From NCBI RefSeq assembly GCF_016892625.1, contig NZ_JAFEMW010000001.1:186001-250000 (forward strand): a stretch of DNA of 64,000 nt, written 5' to 3'. This document shows, one piece after another, positions 34,865 to 43,056 of the stretch. The position numbers and the translations under genes are program-made. Positions within the stretch are counted from its first letter, which is position 1; each line of letters begins with the position of its first letter. The stretch is from Brevibacterium sp. RIT 803. GTDB lineage: Bacteria; Actinomycetota; Actinomycetes; Actinomycetales; Brevibacteriaceae. The notes under the pieces are model-generated. The model did no database searches. It saw only the letters and a list, made by a program, of their open reading frames with translations, and had not been told where the DNA came from.

Positions 34865-34895
34865 CGTTGTCTGACAGTGTGACATCCGGACAACG
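34865..34895. promoter_or_regulatory. Candidate GntR operator between gntR and ehuB
   Basis: CGTTGTC (34865-34871) and GACAACG (34889-34895) are perfect inverted arms 17 bases apart. The left arm overlaps a shorter palindrome TGTCTGACA (34868-34876), of the short TGTC-n-GACA form used by FadR-type GntR proteins. It lies 16 bases from the gntR start and 70 bases from the ehuB start. Confidence 0.5.
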
Positions 34896-34964
34896 AAAGT
34901 ATTGAATAGTGTTCTTGAGACGCATGTCACGAAGATGTGTCGACGTTCAATGAAAGGGACAGCT

Positions 34965-35846
34965 ATGAAAGCCATCAAGGGGCTTGCCGCCGCGACCTCG
35001 ATCATCGCCCTGACGCTCACACTGGGGGCATGCGGTGGAAGCGATTCCGATAAGAGCGCTCTCCAGAAGGCCATCGATGACGGGAAGATCTCCGTCGGCT
35101 TCGCTGGTGAGGCACCATACAGCTTCGAGAAGGACGGCGAACTCCAAGGAGCTTCCGTGGCAATGGCGAAGGCTGTCTTCAAGGAACTCGGCGTCGACGA
35201 CGTCGAGGGTGTCAACACCGAATTCGGCTCACTGATCCCTGGTCTCAACGCCGATCGCTTCGGCGCGATCTCCGCCGGAATGTCGATCCTGCCCGACCGG
35301 TGCGAACAGGCTGCCTTCGGCAATCCTGAGTTCATGTACACCACCGCCCTGATGACCAAGGAGGGCAAGCAGGATGGAATGAAGAACCTCGACGATGTCA
35401 AGGAGAAGGGTGTCAAGCTCGCGACGATGACCGGAGCAGTCGAGTCCGACTACGCCAAGTCCCTTGGCCTCAAGACACAGGAAGTCGGCACTCCCCAGGA
35501 CGGTATGGACGCTGTGACCACGGGCCGTGCCGATGTCTTCGCCCTGACCGGCATCTCGCTCAACTGGATGGCGCAGAACAACAAGGACGCCGGGGTCGAA
35601 GTCAGCGAATCCTTCGTCCAGGAGATCGATGGAGTTCCCCAGATCGGTGCCGGCGCCACGGTCTTCCGCACAGATGACACCGAACTTCGGGACAAGTGGA
35701 ATGAGAAGCTCGACGAGATCGTCGGCGACGAGAAGAAGTACCTCGATATCGTCGGCGACTTCGGCTTCACGAAGGAAGAGCGCCCTGACGGCGAGATCAC
35801 GACCGACCAGCTGTGCAAGGGCGAATTGCCCACAGCCAAGTCCTGA
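34965..35846 (+). CDS. ehuB: Ectoine/hydroxyectoine-type ABC transporter substrate-binding lipoprotein
   Basis: Extracellular binding lipoprotein of a polar-amino-acid type importer. It has 293 residues, a lipoprotein signal peptide with lipobox LTLGAC (Cys23) and a family-3 solute-binding fold. EhuB-like features are GFAGEAPYSFEKDGELQG, VNTEFGSLIPGLNADRFGAISAGMSILPDRCEQAAFGNPEF and the final EITTDQLCKGELP. ATG 34965 has AAAGGGAC upstream; earlier in-frame ATGs precede the signal peptide. Substrate assignment rests on similarity to the EhuB family and the BCDA gene order, so related osmolytes remain possible. Confidence 0.85.
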   Translation: MKAIKGLAAATSIIALTLTLGACGGSDSDKSALQKAIDDGKISVGFAGEAPYSFEKDGELQGASVAMAKAVFKELGVDDVEGVNTEFGSLIPGLNADRFGAISAGMSILPDRCEQAAFGNPEFMYTTALMTKEGKQDGMKNLDDVKEKGVKLATMTGAVESDYAKSLGLKTQEVGTPQDGMDAVTTGRADVFALTGISLNWMAQNNKDAGVEVSESFVQEIDGVPQIGAGATVFRTDDTELRDKWNEKLDEIVGDEKKYLDIVGDFGFTKEERPDGEITTDQLCKGELPTAKS

Positions 35847-35870
35847 TCCGGTCCTTGGTCATTCCCGATC

Positions 35871-36662
35871 ATGACTGACAATGTCACAACGTTGCTGAAT
35901 TCCCTCCCACAGCTGTGGGAGGGAATTCAGACAACGCTCATCCTCACCATCGCCGGATCGATCGGCACCATCATCATTGCGATCATCCTCGGACTCGCGA
36001 TGACCTCTCCTCACGGCTGGATGCGCATCCCTGCCAGGATCATCGTCGAGTTCTTCCGCGGCACATCTCTGCTCGTGCAGATCTTCTGGCTCTTCTACGT
36101 CTTTCCGCTCCTGGGAGTCGAACTCGATCCCCTGATGTGCGGTATCGGTGCCCTATCACTCAACTACGGTGCCTACTCTGCCGAGGTTGTCCGATCGTCG
36201 ATCAAAACGGTCAATCCCGGCCAGTGGGAGGCGGCCATCGCGCTCAGCCTCTCGCCGGCACGGCGCATGATCCGCGTCATCTTCCCCCAGGCGTGGGCCC
36301 TGATGATCCCCTCCCTGGCGACCCTGCTCATCCAACTCCTCAAGGGCACGGCAGTGGTCTTCTTCATCACGCTCAGTGACCTCACGGACAAGATCCAACA
36401 ACTCCGGCAGTCAACAGGCGACACCGTCTTCGCGTTCACCGTCGGCCTCGTCATCTACTTCGTCATCGCCTGGCTGATTCAGGAGCTCATGAACCTTCTC
36501 GAACGCCAAGCCACCAAACGGCTGGGACGCAGACGCCCGAACTCCCGGTCCGATCGACGTGAAGCCCGTCGAGATGCTCGTGCGGAATCGAAGCGCGAAG
36601 CCGGTGCCACGACGGTTCCCGGCCCGAGTTCCGGGAACGTCGGATACGGAGGTGCCCTGTGA
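35871..36662 (+). CDS. ehuC: Ectoine/hydroxyectoine-type ABC permease
   Basis: Inner-membrane permease of the His/Glu/Gln/Arg type, 263 residues with about five helices. The N-terminal LPQLWEGIQTTLILTIAGS, EFFRGTSLLVQIFWLFYVFP and the EAA loop QWEAAIALSLSPARRMIRVIFPQA are diagnostic. A basic tail of about 45 residues after ERQATKRLG is unusual for the family. It starts 24 bases after ehuB and overlaps ehuD by four bases (GTGA). Confidence 0.87.
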   Translation: MTDNVTTLLNSLPQLWEGIQTTLILTIAGSIGTIIIAIILGLAMTSPHGWMRIPARIIVEFFRGTSLLVQIFWLFYVFPLLGVELDPLMCGIGALSLNYGAYSAEVVRSSIKTVNPGQWEAAIALSLSPARRMIRVIFPQAWALMIPSLATLLIQLLKGTAVVFFITLSDLTDKIQQLRQSTGDTVFAFTVGLVIYFVIAWLIQELMNLLERQATKRLGRRRPNSRSDRREARRDARAESKREAGATTVPGPSSGNVGYGGAL

Positions 36663-37318
36663 CCTGGAACTGGGAATTCGCGGTCGAGGCGCTGCCGATC
36701 CTCCTCCAAGGGTTCGTCAACACACTCATCGCCACCGTCGTCGGCACCGTCATCGCCGCAATTTTGGGCCTCCTCATCGCCGTTGCGATCCGCACGCTGC
36801 CCCGTTGGATCAACTGGCTGGTCAGACTGCTCGTCGCCTTCGTCCGCAATACACCGCTGATCGTGCAGCTGATGTTCGTCTACTTCGCGTTCTCGGACAT
36901 CCCGGGCCTGGTCAGCATTCCGGCGCTTGCCGTCGGCTGCATCGTCATCGGCATCCACTATTCGACGTACATGTCCGAAAGCTACCGTGCGGGCATCGAC
37001 TCCGTGCCGCCTGGGCAGCACGAGGCCGCAACGGCTCTGTCTCTGCCGCCGGTGCGCACATTCACCGCTGTCGTGCTCCCGCAGGCTCTGCGCGCTACGA
37101 TCCCCTCATTGGGCAACTACGCCGTGGCCATGTTCAAGGACACCCCGTTCCTGTTCGCGATCTCGGTCGTCGAACTCGTCACCTCGGCGAAGCAGTTCGG
37201 TGGTTCCACGTTCGCCTACACGGAGGCCTTCACCTTGGCCGGGATCATCTTCCTCGCCGCCAGCTACCCGACGTCCCTGCTCATCCAACGATTGGACAAG
37301 CGCCTTGCCACCTACTGA
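36659..37318 (+). CDS. ehuD: Ectoine/hydroxyectoine-type ABC permease
   Basis: Second permease of the importer, 219 residues with about five helices. ALPILLQGFVNTLIATVVGTV at the N-terminus, FVRNTPLIVQLMFVYFAF and EAA loop QHEAATALSLPPVRTFTAVVLPQALR are typical. The start is GTG 36659, overlapping the ehuC stop by four bases. Its last 14 bases overlap the probable ehuA start. Confidence 0.88.
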   Translation: MTWNWEFAVEALPILLQGFVNTLIATVVGTVIAAILGLLIAVAIRTLPRWINWLVRLLVAFVRNTPLIVQLMFVYFAFSDIPGLVSIPALAVGCIVIGIHYSTYMSESYRAGIDSVPPGQHEAATALSLPPVRTFTAVVLPQALRATIPSLGNYAVAMFKDTPFLFAISVVELVTSAKQFGGSTFAYTEAFTLAGIIFLAASYPTSLLIQRLDKRLATY

Positions 37319-38123
37319 GAGCACCTCATCAACTCCGACGGCAGACCCGACGAGCTCGGCCACACCGGCGATCGAGTTCAAAGAAGTGGAGAAGTCCTTC
37401 GGCAAGACCACCGTCCTCAAGGACCTCAACTTCACTGTCGCGCCCGGGGAGCGTGTGACGCTGATCGGGCCCAGCGGTTCGGGGAAGACGACGATCCTCC
37501 GTCTGGTCATGACCTTGGAGGAGCTGACCGGCGGCTACATCTTCGTCGACGGCGAGCCGCTGACGCATACAGAGAAGAACGGCAAGCGAGTCGAACTGCC
37601 GTCGAAGACGACCCGCGCCATGACGACGCGGATCGGAATGGTCTTCCAGCAGTTCAACCTCTTCCCCAATATGACGGTGCTCGAGAACATCATCGAGGCG
37701 CCCATCCATGTGCTGGGCAGGTCCAAGGCCGATGCCGTAGCAGAGGCGAAGTCGCTGCTGGACAAGGTCGGACTCGCAGACAAGGCCGATGAGCATCCCA
37801 CTCGCCTTTCGGGCGGTCAGCAGCAGCGTGTGGCTATCGCACGGGCACTGGCGATGAGTCCGGAGATCCTCCTCCTCGACGAGGTGACATCCGCACTCGA
37901 CCCCGAGCTCGTGGGAGATGTCCTCGGAGTCCTCCGCGATATCGCAGAGACGACAGACATCACGATGCTCCTGGTCACCCACGAGATGCAGTTCGCCCGA
38001 GAGGTCTCACACCGGGTGATGATGTTCGACGGCGGCCAGGTCCTCGAAGAGGGTCCGCCTGATCAGATCTTCAACAATCCGCAGCATGAGCGCACGCGTA
38101 CTTTCCTCTCCAGCGTGCAGTAA
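37305..38123 (+). CDS. ehuA: Ectoine/hydroxyectoine-type ABC ATPase
   Basis: ATPase subunit of 272 residues: Walker A GPSGSGKTTILRL, Q-loop MVFQQFNLFPNMTVLENI, signature LSGGQQQRVAIARAL, Walker B ILLLDEVTSAL and switch His in LLVTHEM. No ATG exists before the Walker A motif, so I place the start at TTG 37305 (GGACAAG upstream), inside the last codons of ehuD; this adds a Thr/Ser-rich leader of about 25 residues. GTG 37386 is an alternative. It ends one base before a convergent gene with no terminator stem in between. Confidence 0.87.
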   Translation: MPPTESTSSTPTADPTSSATPAIEFKEVEKSFGKTTVLKDLNFTVAPGERVTLIGPSGSGKTTILRLVMTLEELTGGYIFVDGEPLTHTEKNGKRVELPSKTTRAMTTRIGMVFQQFNLFPNMTVLENIIEAPIHVLGRSKADAVAEAKSLLDKVGLADKADEHPTRLSGGQQQRVAIARALAMSPEILLLDEVTSALDPELVGDVLGVLRDIAETTDITMLLVTHEMQFAREVSHRVMMFDGGQVLEEGPPDQIFNNPQHERTRTFLSSVQ

Positions 38124-38124
38124 C

Positions 38125-38406
38125 TCAGCTGCGGAAGCGGCGCACGAGCCACCAGATCCTCACGACGACGGCACAGGCGATGAGCACCATCGCCACCCAG
38201 AACAGGATGTCCGAAGGCCCGGCCCAGAACACATCGGAGCGCCTCACTGGGTCCGCTGCATTCGTGCCCGCGTCGGACCTGCCTGCACCTGCATCAGTGT
38301 CCGACTGACTCGTCAGCCACCTGAGTGCCAACCAGAGGAGCAGCAGACCCACCCCGCAGGCTGCGAACACCCAGGGCGTACGGTACCAGGGACGGTGAGA
38401 GCTCAT
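38125..38406 (-). CDS. Small two-helix membrane protein, function unknown
   Basis: Predicted protein of 93 residues with two hydrophobic helices (FAACGVGLLLLWLALRWL and ILFWVAMVLIACAVVVRIWWLV) separated by a polar Asp/Ala/Ser-rich loop, and a short basic C-terminus. The start overlaps the rsmD stop by four bases, so it is translated from the recG-rsmD transcript. I recognise no family. The tight overlap argues that it is a real gene. Confidence 0.75.
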   Translation of the reverse strand: MSSHRPWYRTPWVFAACGVGLLLLWLALRWLTSQSDTDAGAGRSDAGTNAADPVRRSDVFWAGPSDILFWVAMVLIACAVVVRIWWLVRRFRS

Positions 38407-39218
38407 GCCGACTCGTCTGCTGCCGTTGCACCTACTCCGCTGGCGACATCGGCCGCCTCTTCCGATTCGGCCGTGAGCTGGACGAAGTACAGTGCGGTCT
38501 CACCGAAGGTCTTCGAACGGAAGACCTCAAGGGCGGCCGGCATCGTCGGTTCGGGCGCTCGTGATGCCCGCTCGACCACAACGATGGATTCCATGTCGAG
38601 GAGCCCAACGAGTCGACGCAGGATCTGGGTTACGGCGTCCTCCCCCAGCGGGTAGGGCGGATCCATGAACACAAGGTCGAAGATGCGGCCCTCATCGCGA
38701 TCGCTGCGGGCCTCCAACACCTGACCGTCCTGAACCTCGTCAAGGCCGCTGACAAGCTGTGCTCCCCCTGCGTGCTCCGCTCCTCCTGCGTGACCTTCGG
38801 AGTCTGATCCTCCTGCGTGTCCTTCGGAGTCTGCTCCTCCTGCGTGTCCTTCGGGTCGTCTGTGCACCGACGCGTGCAGTCCCAGAACACGCTGGGAGCT
38901 GAGGAAGGAGACAACATCCGAGGAATGGATCCGAGTCGAGTGAGCGATTCCGAGCTTCTGGGCATTCGATTGGACTGCTCGAGCCGAAGCGATGGCCGAA
39001 TCGACGAAATCGACTTCCGCCGCACCCCTGGACATTGCTTCGAACCCCAGTCCGCCGGAGCCGGCGAAGAGGTCGAGGACATTCGCGGCTTGAAGGACCC
39101 CGTAGCCGTCGAGCATGGAGAACAGGGATTCCTTGACCCGGTCTGAGGTCGGGCGGGTATTGGACCCACCCGGTGCGACGAGCTTGGATCCTTTGAACGC
39201 ACCGGCGATGATTCTCAT
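38403..39218 (-). CDS. rsmD: 16S rRNA (guanine966-N2)-methyltransferase with a tandem-repeat insert
   Basis: Methylates G966 of 16S rRNA. The 271 residues contain MRIIAGAFKGSKLVAPGG, TRPTSDRVKESLFSMLDGYG, SAM motif VLDLFAGSGGLGFEAMSRGA and catalytic FMDPPYPLGED. Between the SAM motif region and DPPY there is an insert of about 50 residues whose core is a DNA tandem repeat (SEGHAGGAD-type 9-mers, 27-bp period at 38782-38862). The family is usually about 185-200 residues. Catalytic parts look intact. Confidence 0.94.
   Translation of the reverse strand: MRIIAGAFKGSKLVAPGGSNTRPTSDRVKESLFSMLDGYGVLQAANVLDLFAGSGGLGFEAMSRGAAEVDFVDSAIASARAVQSNAQKLGIAHSTRIHSSDVVSFLSSQRVLGLHASVHRRPEGHAGGADSEGHAGGSDSEGHAGGAEHAGGAQLVSGLDEVQDGQVLEARSDRDEGRIFDLVFMDPPYPLGEDAVTQILRRLVGLLDMESIVVVERASRAPEPTMPAALEVFRSKTFGETALYFVQLTAESEEAADVASGVGATAADESA
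38782..38862. repeat. 27-bp tandem repeat inside rsmD
   Basis: CCTCCTGCGTG begins at 38782, 38809 and 38836, with the intervening bases nearly identical (CCTTCGGAGTCTG). A decayed partial copy lies at about 38765. Each unit encodes nine residues of the form EGHAGGxDS, and the period is a multiple of three, so copy-number change keeps the frame. Confidence 0.9.
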
Positions 39219-39249
39219 TGCGCTTCCTCCTCAGCGGGGTGGTCCGACA

Positions 39250-41397
39250 TCAGTTCGCCTCGATGAAGTGGGCTGACTCGGCGGGCAGGACTCTCTTGAT
39301 GAAGGTACGCAGGGCCGGCAGTGAACTCAGATCAGGGTCGACGGAGATGATCTTCTCCGCAATGGTTCTCGCCTCTTCGACGATCGGCGCATCGCGCAGA
39401 ATGGACAGGTGCTTCAGCGACGATCCTCCCCACTGCGAGGCTCCGAGCACATCGCCTTCTCCCCGGGTGCCGAGATCGTACTCGGCCAGGGCGAAGCCGT
39501 CGAGGGTGCCGGCGACCTCACTCAGGCGCTCGAAGCTCTCATCGGATTCGGAAGCCTGGGTGAGCAGGAAGCACATGGCTGCGCTGCCGTCTCGTCCGAC
39601 GCGGCCGCGCAGCTGGTGGAGCTGAGCGACACCGAATCGCTCCGCTTCGAAGACGACCATCATGGTCGCCCGCGGCACGTCGACTCCCACCTCGACGACG
39701 GTCGTGGAGACCAGGATGTCAGTCTCGCCGGAGACGAATGCCGCCATCGTCCGGTCCTTCTCCACCGGTGACATCCGCCCATGGAGAAGCTCGATCGAAC
39801 GAGCCCGGAGCTCATCGGAGTTCTTGAGCTTGTCCCGCAGGTCCTCAATTCCCTCTCTGCTGCCGACCACTTCTCCCGTTTCGGGATCTTCGATGTCGGA
39901 GGGGTCAATCCGCGGGAAGACGACGAATGTGCCGCGGCCGTCCTCGGCCGCCTCGTCGATGAGTTGGAGGACCCTGCCCAGCCAATTCGGATGGTCCCCC
40001 AGTGACACAGCGTGGGTGGTGATGTCCTTGGTGCCGGCGGGCATCTCGTCGAGAGTGGAGACGTCGAGATCGGCGAAGACGGTCATCGCGACGGTCCGCG
40101 GGATCGGCGTCGCGGACATCACGAGCGTGTGCGGGACCTTGAGCCCGGCTTTCGCCCGCAGTGCCTCGCGTTGTTCGACGCCGAACCGATGCTGCTCGTC
40201 AACGACGATGAGGCCCAGTCTGTCGAACATCGTCGTATCCGACATCAGCGCATGCGTGCCGACGACGATGTCGATCTGACCGGTGGCGAGATCGAGCGCC
40301 AGCTGTTTTCGTTCGCGGGCCGGCATCGACCCCGTCATCAGCGCCACCCGCACCTGATCATCGCCCGAGAGCAGAGGACTCAGCGCCATCTGGTCGCGAA
40401 GGAGGCTCTCAATGGAGCGGAAATGCTGAGTGGCGAGCACCTCTGTGGGCGCGAGCATCGCGGCCTGGGCTCCCGAATCGACGGCAGTGAGCATGGCCCG
40501 CAATGCCACGACGGTCTTGCCGGAGCCGACGTCGCCGTGGAGGAGGCGATGCATCGCCGAACGCCTGCCCATATCTGCCTCGATCTCCTCGCCGACCCGC
40601 AGCTGAGAGGCGGTGAGGTAGAAGGGCAGACTGTTGTCGAACCGCTCGCTTCTGGCTCCGACGTTGAGCAGAGGTGTGGCCTCGAGCTTTTCGTAATCGG
40701 CCTTACGGGAGACGAACTCCGCCTGCAGGGCGAGCGCCTCTTCCCATTTCCAGCGCTGTTTCGCCTTCTCCGTCGCCGCTGCAGACCTGGGCCGATGCAT
40801 ATCGTTGAATGCGGTGCGCAGGTCGGGCAGGTCAAGGTTCTCTCGCATGGCGGTCGGCAGGGGGTCCTCGAACTCGGCAGGGTCCGCGACGTCGAGGAGA
40901 ACCTTGATGGCCTTCCACAGTCGTGTCTGAGCGATGCCCTTGACTCGTGAATAGACGGGGAACGGTGAGTTGAGGTCCTCCGGGGTCCACTTCTCATCGT
41001 GTTCGTCCCGATTGAGCCAGGTGGGCGAGTTCAGGGTCAGCTGCCCGCGGTATTCCTCGACCTTCCCGGCGAAGACGACGGTGAGTCCGGGCACCAGCTG
41101 GCTGTCCAGCCAGCGCTGGTTGAAGAAGGCGATCTTCATCGACTGCTGTCCGTCGTGGACGATCACATCGGTGATGGTGCCGCGGCGCTTCTGCATGCGC
41201 CGGGTGTCTACGGAGATGACCTCGGCCTGGAGGATCGCGGTCTCCCCCAACGGGAGTCCGCCCAGAGGCGTCTTCTCTCCGGGCACGAGGAATCTGCGCG
41301 GGAAGAAGCGGAAGAGATCCGCCACCGAGGTGATCCCTCGCTTCTTGAGTGCACCGCGGTCTCGTGCGGTGAAGTAGTCGTCGAGGCGGGCGCTCAT
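39250..41397 (-). CDS. recG: ATP-dependent DNA helicase RecG
   Basis: Remodels stalled forks and Holliday junctions. From ATG 41397 it has 715 residues, with an N-terminal wedge/OB domain (residues 1-180) and helicase domains with GDVGSGKTVVALRAM (Walker A), VDEQHRFGVEQREALR (DEQH box), MSATPIPRTVAMTVFAD and the TRG-like C-terminal block LHQLRGRVGRDG. The ATG overlaps the DAK2-gene stop by four bases. The frame upstream to 41514 is rejected. It lies 31 bases upstream of rsmD. Confidence 0.97.
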   Translation of the reverse strand: MSARLDDYFTARDRGALKKRGITSVADLFRFFPRRFLVPGEKTPLGGLPLGETAILQAEVISVDTRRMQKRRGTITDVIVHDGQQSMKIAFFNQRWLDSQLVPGLTVVFAGKVEEYRGQLTLNSPTWLNRDEHDEKWTPEDLNSPFPVYSRVKGIAQTRLWKAIKVLLDVADPAEFEDPLPTAMRENLDLPDLRTAFNDMHRPRSAAATEKAKQRWKWEEALALQAEFVSRKADYEKLEATPLLNVGARSERFDNSLPFYLTASQLRVGEEIEADMGRRSAMHRLLHGDVGSGKTVVALRAMLTAVDSGAQAAMLAPTEVLATQHFRSIESLLRDQMALSPLLSGDDQVRVALMTGSMPARERKQLALDLATGQIDIVVGTHALMSDTTMFDRLGLIVVDEQHRFGVEQREALRAKAGLKVPHTLVMSATPIPRTVAMTVFADLDVSTLDEMPAGTKDITTHAVSLGDHPNWLGRVLQLIDEAAEDGRGTFVVFPRIDPSDIEDPETGEVVGSREGIEDLRDKLKNSDELRARSIELLHGRMSPVEKDRTMAAFVSGETDILVSTTVVEVGVDVPRATMMVVFEAERFGVAQLHQLRGRVGRDGSAAMCFLLTQASESDESFERLSEVAGTLDGFALAEYDLGTRGEGDVLGASQWGGSSLKHLSILRDAPIVEEARTIAEKIISVDPDLSSLPALRTFIKRVLPAESAHFIEAN

Positions 41398-43055
41398 TCG
41401 ACTCCCATGATGAGGAGCGTCGCCCGGTCTCTCGAGTCGATGTCCTGGAACCTCACCTGAGAGTGTGATTTGCGGATCCAGTCCCGCAGGTGCGAGAGGA
41501 CATCGGGTGCGCACCCGGGACCGTGGACGACGGTGAGGAGCTCTCCCCCGGCACCCAGGAGGCGATCGGCGAGCTTCTCGACCAGGGTCGTGAGTTCGGT
41601 GCTCTGAGTCTTCACCTTCCCGTCGATGAAGACCCGGTAGAACTGCGAGGGATGGGAGAGCGGGATCCTGCGCATGCCCACCGTGCTGGAGTCGAGCATC
41701 GATCCAGGCTCCGAACCCGCTCCCGGAACGTCGTCGATGACCGGCAGGGCACCTGTCGGCGGATTGAGGGCAAGCTGTTCGGCCGAGACGATGGTGCCCA
41801 CACGGGTGCCGGCAGCAGCCTCGGTCATATCGGCGAAGATCTCTGCGGACGGGGCGAAGGGATCATGGACCGTGAGTGCCGAGAGCAGAGTGGCGAAATT
41901 GCGGGAGCGGACCACTTGTCCACCGGAGACCTGTCCCAGTGCTTTCAGGACGGTCGTCGAGCTGGGGACGACGATGACCGCACGGTCTTCCTCGGCGATG
42001 ATGTCCCTGGTCATGGCCCGCACGTCACCGAAATCCGGCGTCAGGGCACTTGCCCCGTTGAGCGCGCAGTGCATGAGGAGCCCGGTGCCCGAGACGATGG
42101 CCACCAGGTGGGTTTCGCCCTCCTCCTCGTGCAGACGCAGGTCTTCCATGTCCAGACGGGCGATGCCGTAGCCGGCGAGGTGGTCGAGAATGGTCACGGC
42201 GGTGGCCTCGTCGGCGACATGGACGTGAACCTTGGGTCCATTGATGACGATCGATGTCCCGCCGAGGTCATCGAGCACCTCGGCGAGGGTGTTCGTCTTT
42301 TCGGAATCGGTGGATGCCGGATAGGTGGCCAGGATGGCGACGATCTCGAGTTCATCGGCACTGGCCTGATGGACGATGCGCGGTGACCTGGTGACTTCGC
42401 CGAGCATCGAATCCTGCGGTGTCCGGCCGGTGACCGTGGCGTAGAGGAGATCGAAGAGCTCCACGATCCCCGTCGAACCGGCATCGACGACCTCGGCTTC
42501 ACGAAGCACTGGCAGCTGCCCGGTGGTCTCGCGCAGTGCCGAGCGGGAGCGCAGGCGCACCGCAGAGATGAGGTCGATGAGATTCGCCCCATTCTCGGCC
42601 TTCTCTGCTGCCTCGGTGGCCATGGCGTCGAGGACCGTGAGCATGGTGCCGTCGACGGGCCGGGCCACGGACTGCCGGGCCCTGGCGGAGGCGAGTTCGA
42701 GGGCTGCGGCCATGGCTTCGGGCGTCGCTACGGTCACGCCCTCCAGGGCATCGGCGACGCCTTTGAGTGCGACTGCGAGGATGAGTCCGGAGTTTCCGCG
42801 GGCACCGCGTCCTGCCCCCTCTGCGAGAGCCGCGACGACCTGGGGCAGTGTGACGGGTCCGGTGAGTTCTTCGACGGCCAGGTAGGCGGCGCGCAGGGTG
42901 TGGTACATGTTCGTGCCGGTATCACCGTCGGGGACAGGGAAGACGTTGAGTTCGTCGATTTCGACGCGTTCCTTGCGCAGACGATCAACGGCCCGCCGAG
43001 CCCACCTGGCGGCCAGACGCCCGTTGAGGCCGATGGCTTGATTGGGTCCGCTCAT
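41394..43055 (-). CDS. DAK2 domain protein (YloV/FakA-like)
   Basis: Two-part protein of 553 residues. Residues 1-200 form a DhaL/DAK2 domain with the metal-ATP motif PVPDGDTGTNM (D43, D45) and GARGNSGLILAVALKG. The rest corresponds to the middle and C-terminal regions of FakA-like proteins (VVDAGSTGIVELFDLLY, then GVRRIPLSHPSQFY-like segments). In firmicutes this is fatty-acid kinase subunit A working with FakB; in actinobacteria it sits beside recG without proven function. It starts one base after thiL and is coupled to recG. Confidence 0.88.
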   Translation of the reverse strand: MSGPNQAIGLNGRLAARWARRAVDRLRKERVEIDELNVFPVPDGDTGTNMYHTLRAAYLAVEELTGPVTLPQVVAALAEGAGRGARGNSGLILAVALKGVADALEGVTVATPEAMAAALELASARARQSVARPVDGTMLTVLDAMATEAAEKAENGANLIDLISAVRLRSRSALRETTGQLPVLREAEVVDAGSTGIVELFDLLYATVTGRTPQDSMLGEVTRSPRIVHQASADELEIVAILATYPASTDSEKTNTLAEVLDDLGGTSIVINGPKVHVHVADEATAVTILDHLAGYGIARLDMEDLRLHEEEGETHLVAIVSGTGLLMHCALNGASALTPDFGDVRAMTRDIIAEEDRAVIVVPSSTTVLKALGQVSGGQVVRSRNFATLLSALTVHDPFAPSAEIFADMTEAAAGTRVGTIVSAEQLALNPPTGALPVIDDVPGAGSEPGSMLDSSTVGMRRIPLSHPSQFYRVFIDGKVKTQSTELTTLVEKLADRLLGAGGELLTVVHGPGCAPDVLSHLRDWIRKSHSQVRFQDIDSRDRATLLIMGVE

Positions 43056-43056
43056 G

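Noticed and set aside
34850-35416. N-terminal extension of the GntR frame to 442 codons
   Set aside because: It would be antisense to ehuB; the HTH domain begins just after ATG 34849.
38782-38862. rsmD repeats as evidence for a broken gene
   Set aside because: The repeat period is 27 bases, the frame is intact and the SAM and DPPY motifs flank it.
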